The notes beneath the pieces are model-generated. The model saw only the letters and a program-made list of their open reading frames with translations, was not told the origin of the DNA and did no database searches. The position numbers and the translations under genes are program-made. A stretch of 33,470 nt of DNA from Longimicrobiales bacterium. Its GTDB lineage: Bacteria > Gemmatimonadota > Gemmatimonadetes > Longimicrobiales > RSA9. The number at the start of each line of letters is the position of its first letter. Position 1 is the stretch's first letter. Location: NCBI GenBank assembly GCA_035764935.1, contig DASTYK010000147.1, positions 1 through 33,470 of the forward strand, written 5' to 3'. Of this stretch, positions 33,055 through 33,470 are shown piece by piece.

Positions 33055-33266
33055 ATCAAAGGCAACGTTGCTTGCGTTCGGCCCGCAGGCGAAGAGTGCA
33101 ACGTTGCCTGCCATTATCAAAGCCAACGTTGCACGCGTTCGGCCCGGAGGCGAAGAGTGCAACGTTGCCTGCCATTATCAAAGCCAACGTTGCTCGCGTT
33201 CTGCACGCAAGCGACGAGTGCAACGTTGCCTGCGATCCGATCATCAACGCCTACGCTGCCCGCGCC
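33055..33266. repeat. Tandem array D: 61-bp units carrying GCAACGTTGC palindromes
   Basis: Units begin with ATCAAAG at 33055, 33116 and 33177 (period 61 bp), and a degenerate fourth at 33243. Each full unit holds two copies of a 10-bp perfect palindrome or its one-base variant: GCAACGTTGC at 33062, 33098, 33159 and 33220, and CCAACGTTGC at 33123 and 33184. The two copies in a unit can pair into a hairpin of about 9-11 bp across a 25- to 26-base loop. No gene is recognisable; all frames through the array merely repeat the unit. It lies 132 bp after the porin stop. Confidence 0.92.
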
Positions 33267-33277
33267 ACGGCCGGGCC

Positions 33278-33426
33278 GCGTTGACCTGTCGGGAACGCGG
33301 CGCAGTGAGCGCTGTCCCAACCCCGGCTCCGGGCCTGGGCCCCGGCCCGCGTCGACGCGTCGGGAACGCAGCGCAGTGAGGGGCAGACCCACCCCGGCCC
33401 CGGCCCCGGGCCCCAGGCCCCGGCCC
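33278..33426. repeat. Array E: two ~71-78-bp units ending in C-block runs with G-quadruplex potential
   Basis: Two related units begin GCGTTGACCTGTCGGGAACG (33278) and GCGTCGACGCGTCGGGAACG (33349), continue with GGCGCAGTGA or AGCGCAGTGA, and end in dense C-runs. In the second unit (about 33391-33426) the minus strand carries at least six G-runs of three or four separated by one to three bases, enough for a G-quadruplex. The remaining bases to 33470 show no gene. Confidence 0.75.
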
Positions 33427-33470
33427 GCCGTCCCAAACCAAGGGTCCATTCCTTGCGGCCCCGCGCATCC

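Noticed and set aside
29134-33426. Possible CRISPR arrays
   Set aside because: In every array the whole unit repeats, with no unique spacers between constant repeats, and no cas gene is present; two ends are clearly gene-derived.
33056-33449. Small frames on both strands through arrays D and E
   Set aside because: They repeat the DNA unit, lack ribosome-binding sites and show no protein-like composition.
1-33470. Mobile element, prophage or genomic island
   Set aside because: No transposase, integrase, phage gene, tRNA or terminal inverted repeat was seen, and base composition looks even throughout.

Overview
The window is very GC-rich (clearly above 60% by eye, not computed), so it carries long open antisense frames that are not genes. 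Gene content points to an aerobic, diderm, non-enteric bacterium: many lipoproteins, DUF5916 and TonB-receptor-like outer-membrane barrels, a fused caa3-type oxidase, a bacterial serpin, a formylglycine-type sulfatase, and frequent 4-bp start/stop overlaps. Gemmatimonadota or a close relative is my best guess, by analogy only. I saw no tRNA, rRNA, transposase, prophage or CRISPR array.

Layout. 1-1916 (minus): two-subunit L-serine dehydratase (sdaAA, sdaAB) followed by the start of a single-span membrane protein. 2179-3980 (plus): lipoprotein serpin overlapping a flavin-reductase-like protein. 4009-11689 (minus): the most notable locus, seven genes joined by 1-4-bp overlaps or a 3-bp gap. They encode a lanthanide-type PQQ alcohol dehydrogenase (XoxF-like), its XoxJ-like periplasmic partner, a lipoprotein cytochrome c, a caa3 subunit II with a fused cytochrome c domain, a fused subunit I+III, a small membrane protein and a second lipoprotein cytochrome c. 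Together they could carry electrons from an alcohol to O2. 11887-14451 (minus): DUF5916 outer-membrane protein. 14731-15199 (plus): two tiny charged, disordered proteins. 15225-17956: divergent metallophosphoesterase and sulfatase. 18023-24194 (plus): LemA, DUF2207 protein, trehalase, beta-lactamase-like serine hydrolase, FNT-family channel. 24243-24719 (minus): small lipoprotein. 25169-29160 (plus): lipoprotein, ECF sigma factor, anti-sigma factor and TonB-receptor-like barrel, a cell-surface-signalling arrangement. 29314-31243 (minus): ArsR-type regulator and persulfide dioxygenase-rhodanese fusion. 31711-32922 (plus): porin-like barrel. 32923-33470: no gene, two minisatellite-like arrays.

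The second unusual theme is the right end. Five different tandem arrays fill the intergenic spaces from 29134 to the window end, and three of them are visibly seeded by the ends of neighbouring genes: the last codons of the barrel gene, the last codons of the dioxygenase-rhodanese gene, and the ribosome-binding site plus first codons of that same gene. The remaining two arrays carry repeated GCAACGTTGC palindromes and a run of C-blocks with G-quadruplex potential on the minus strand.
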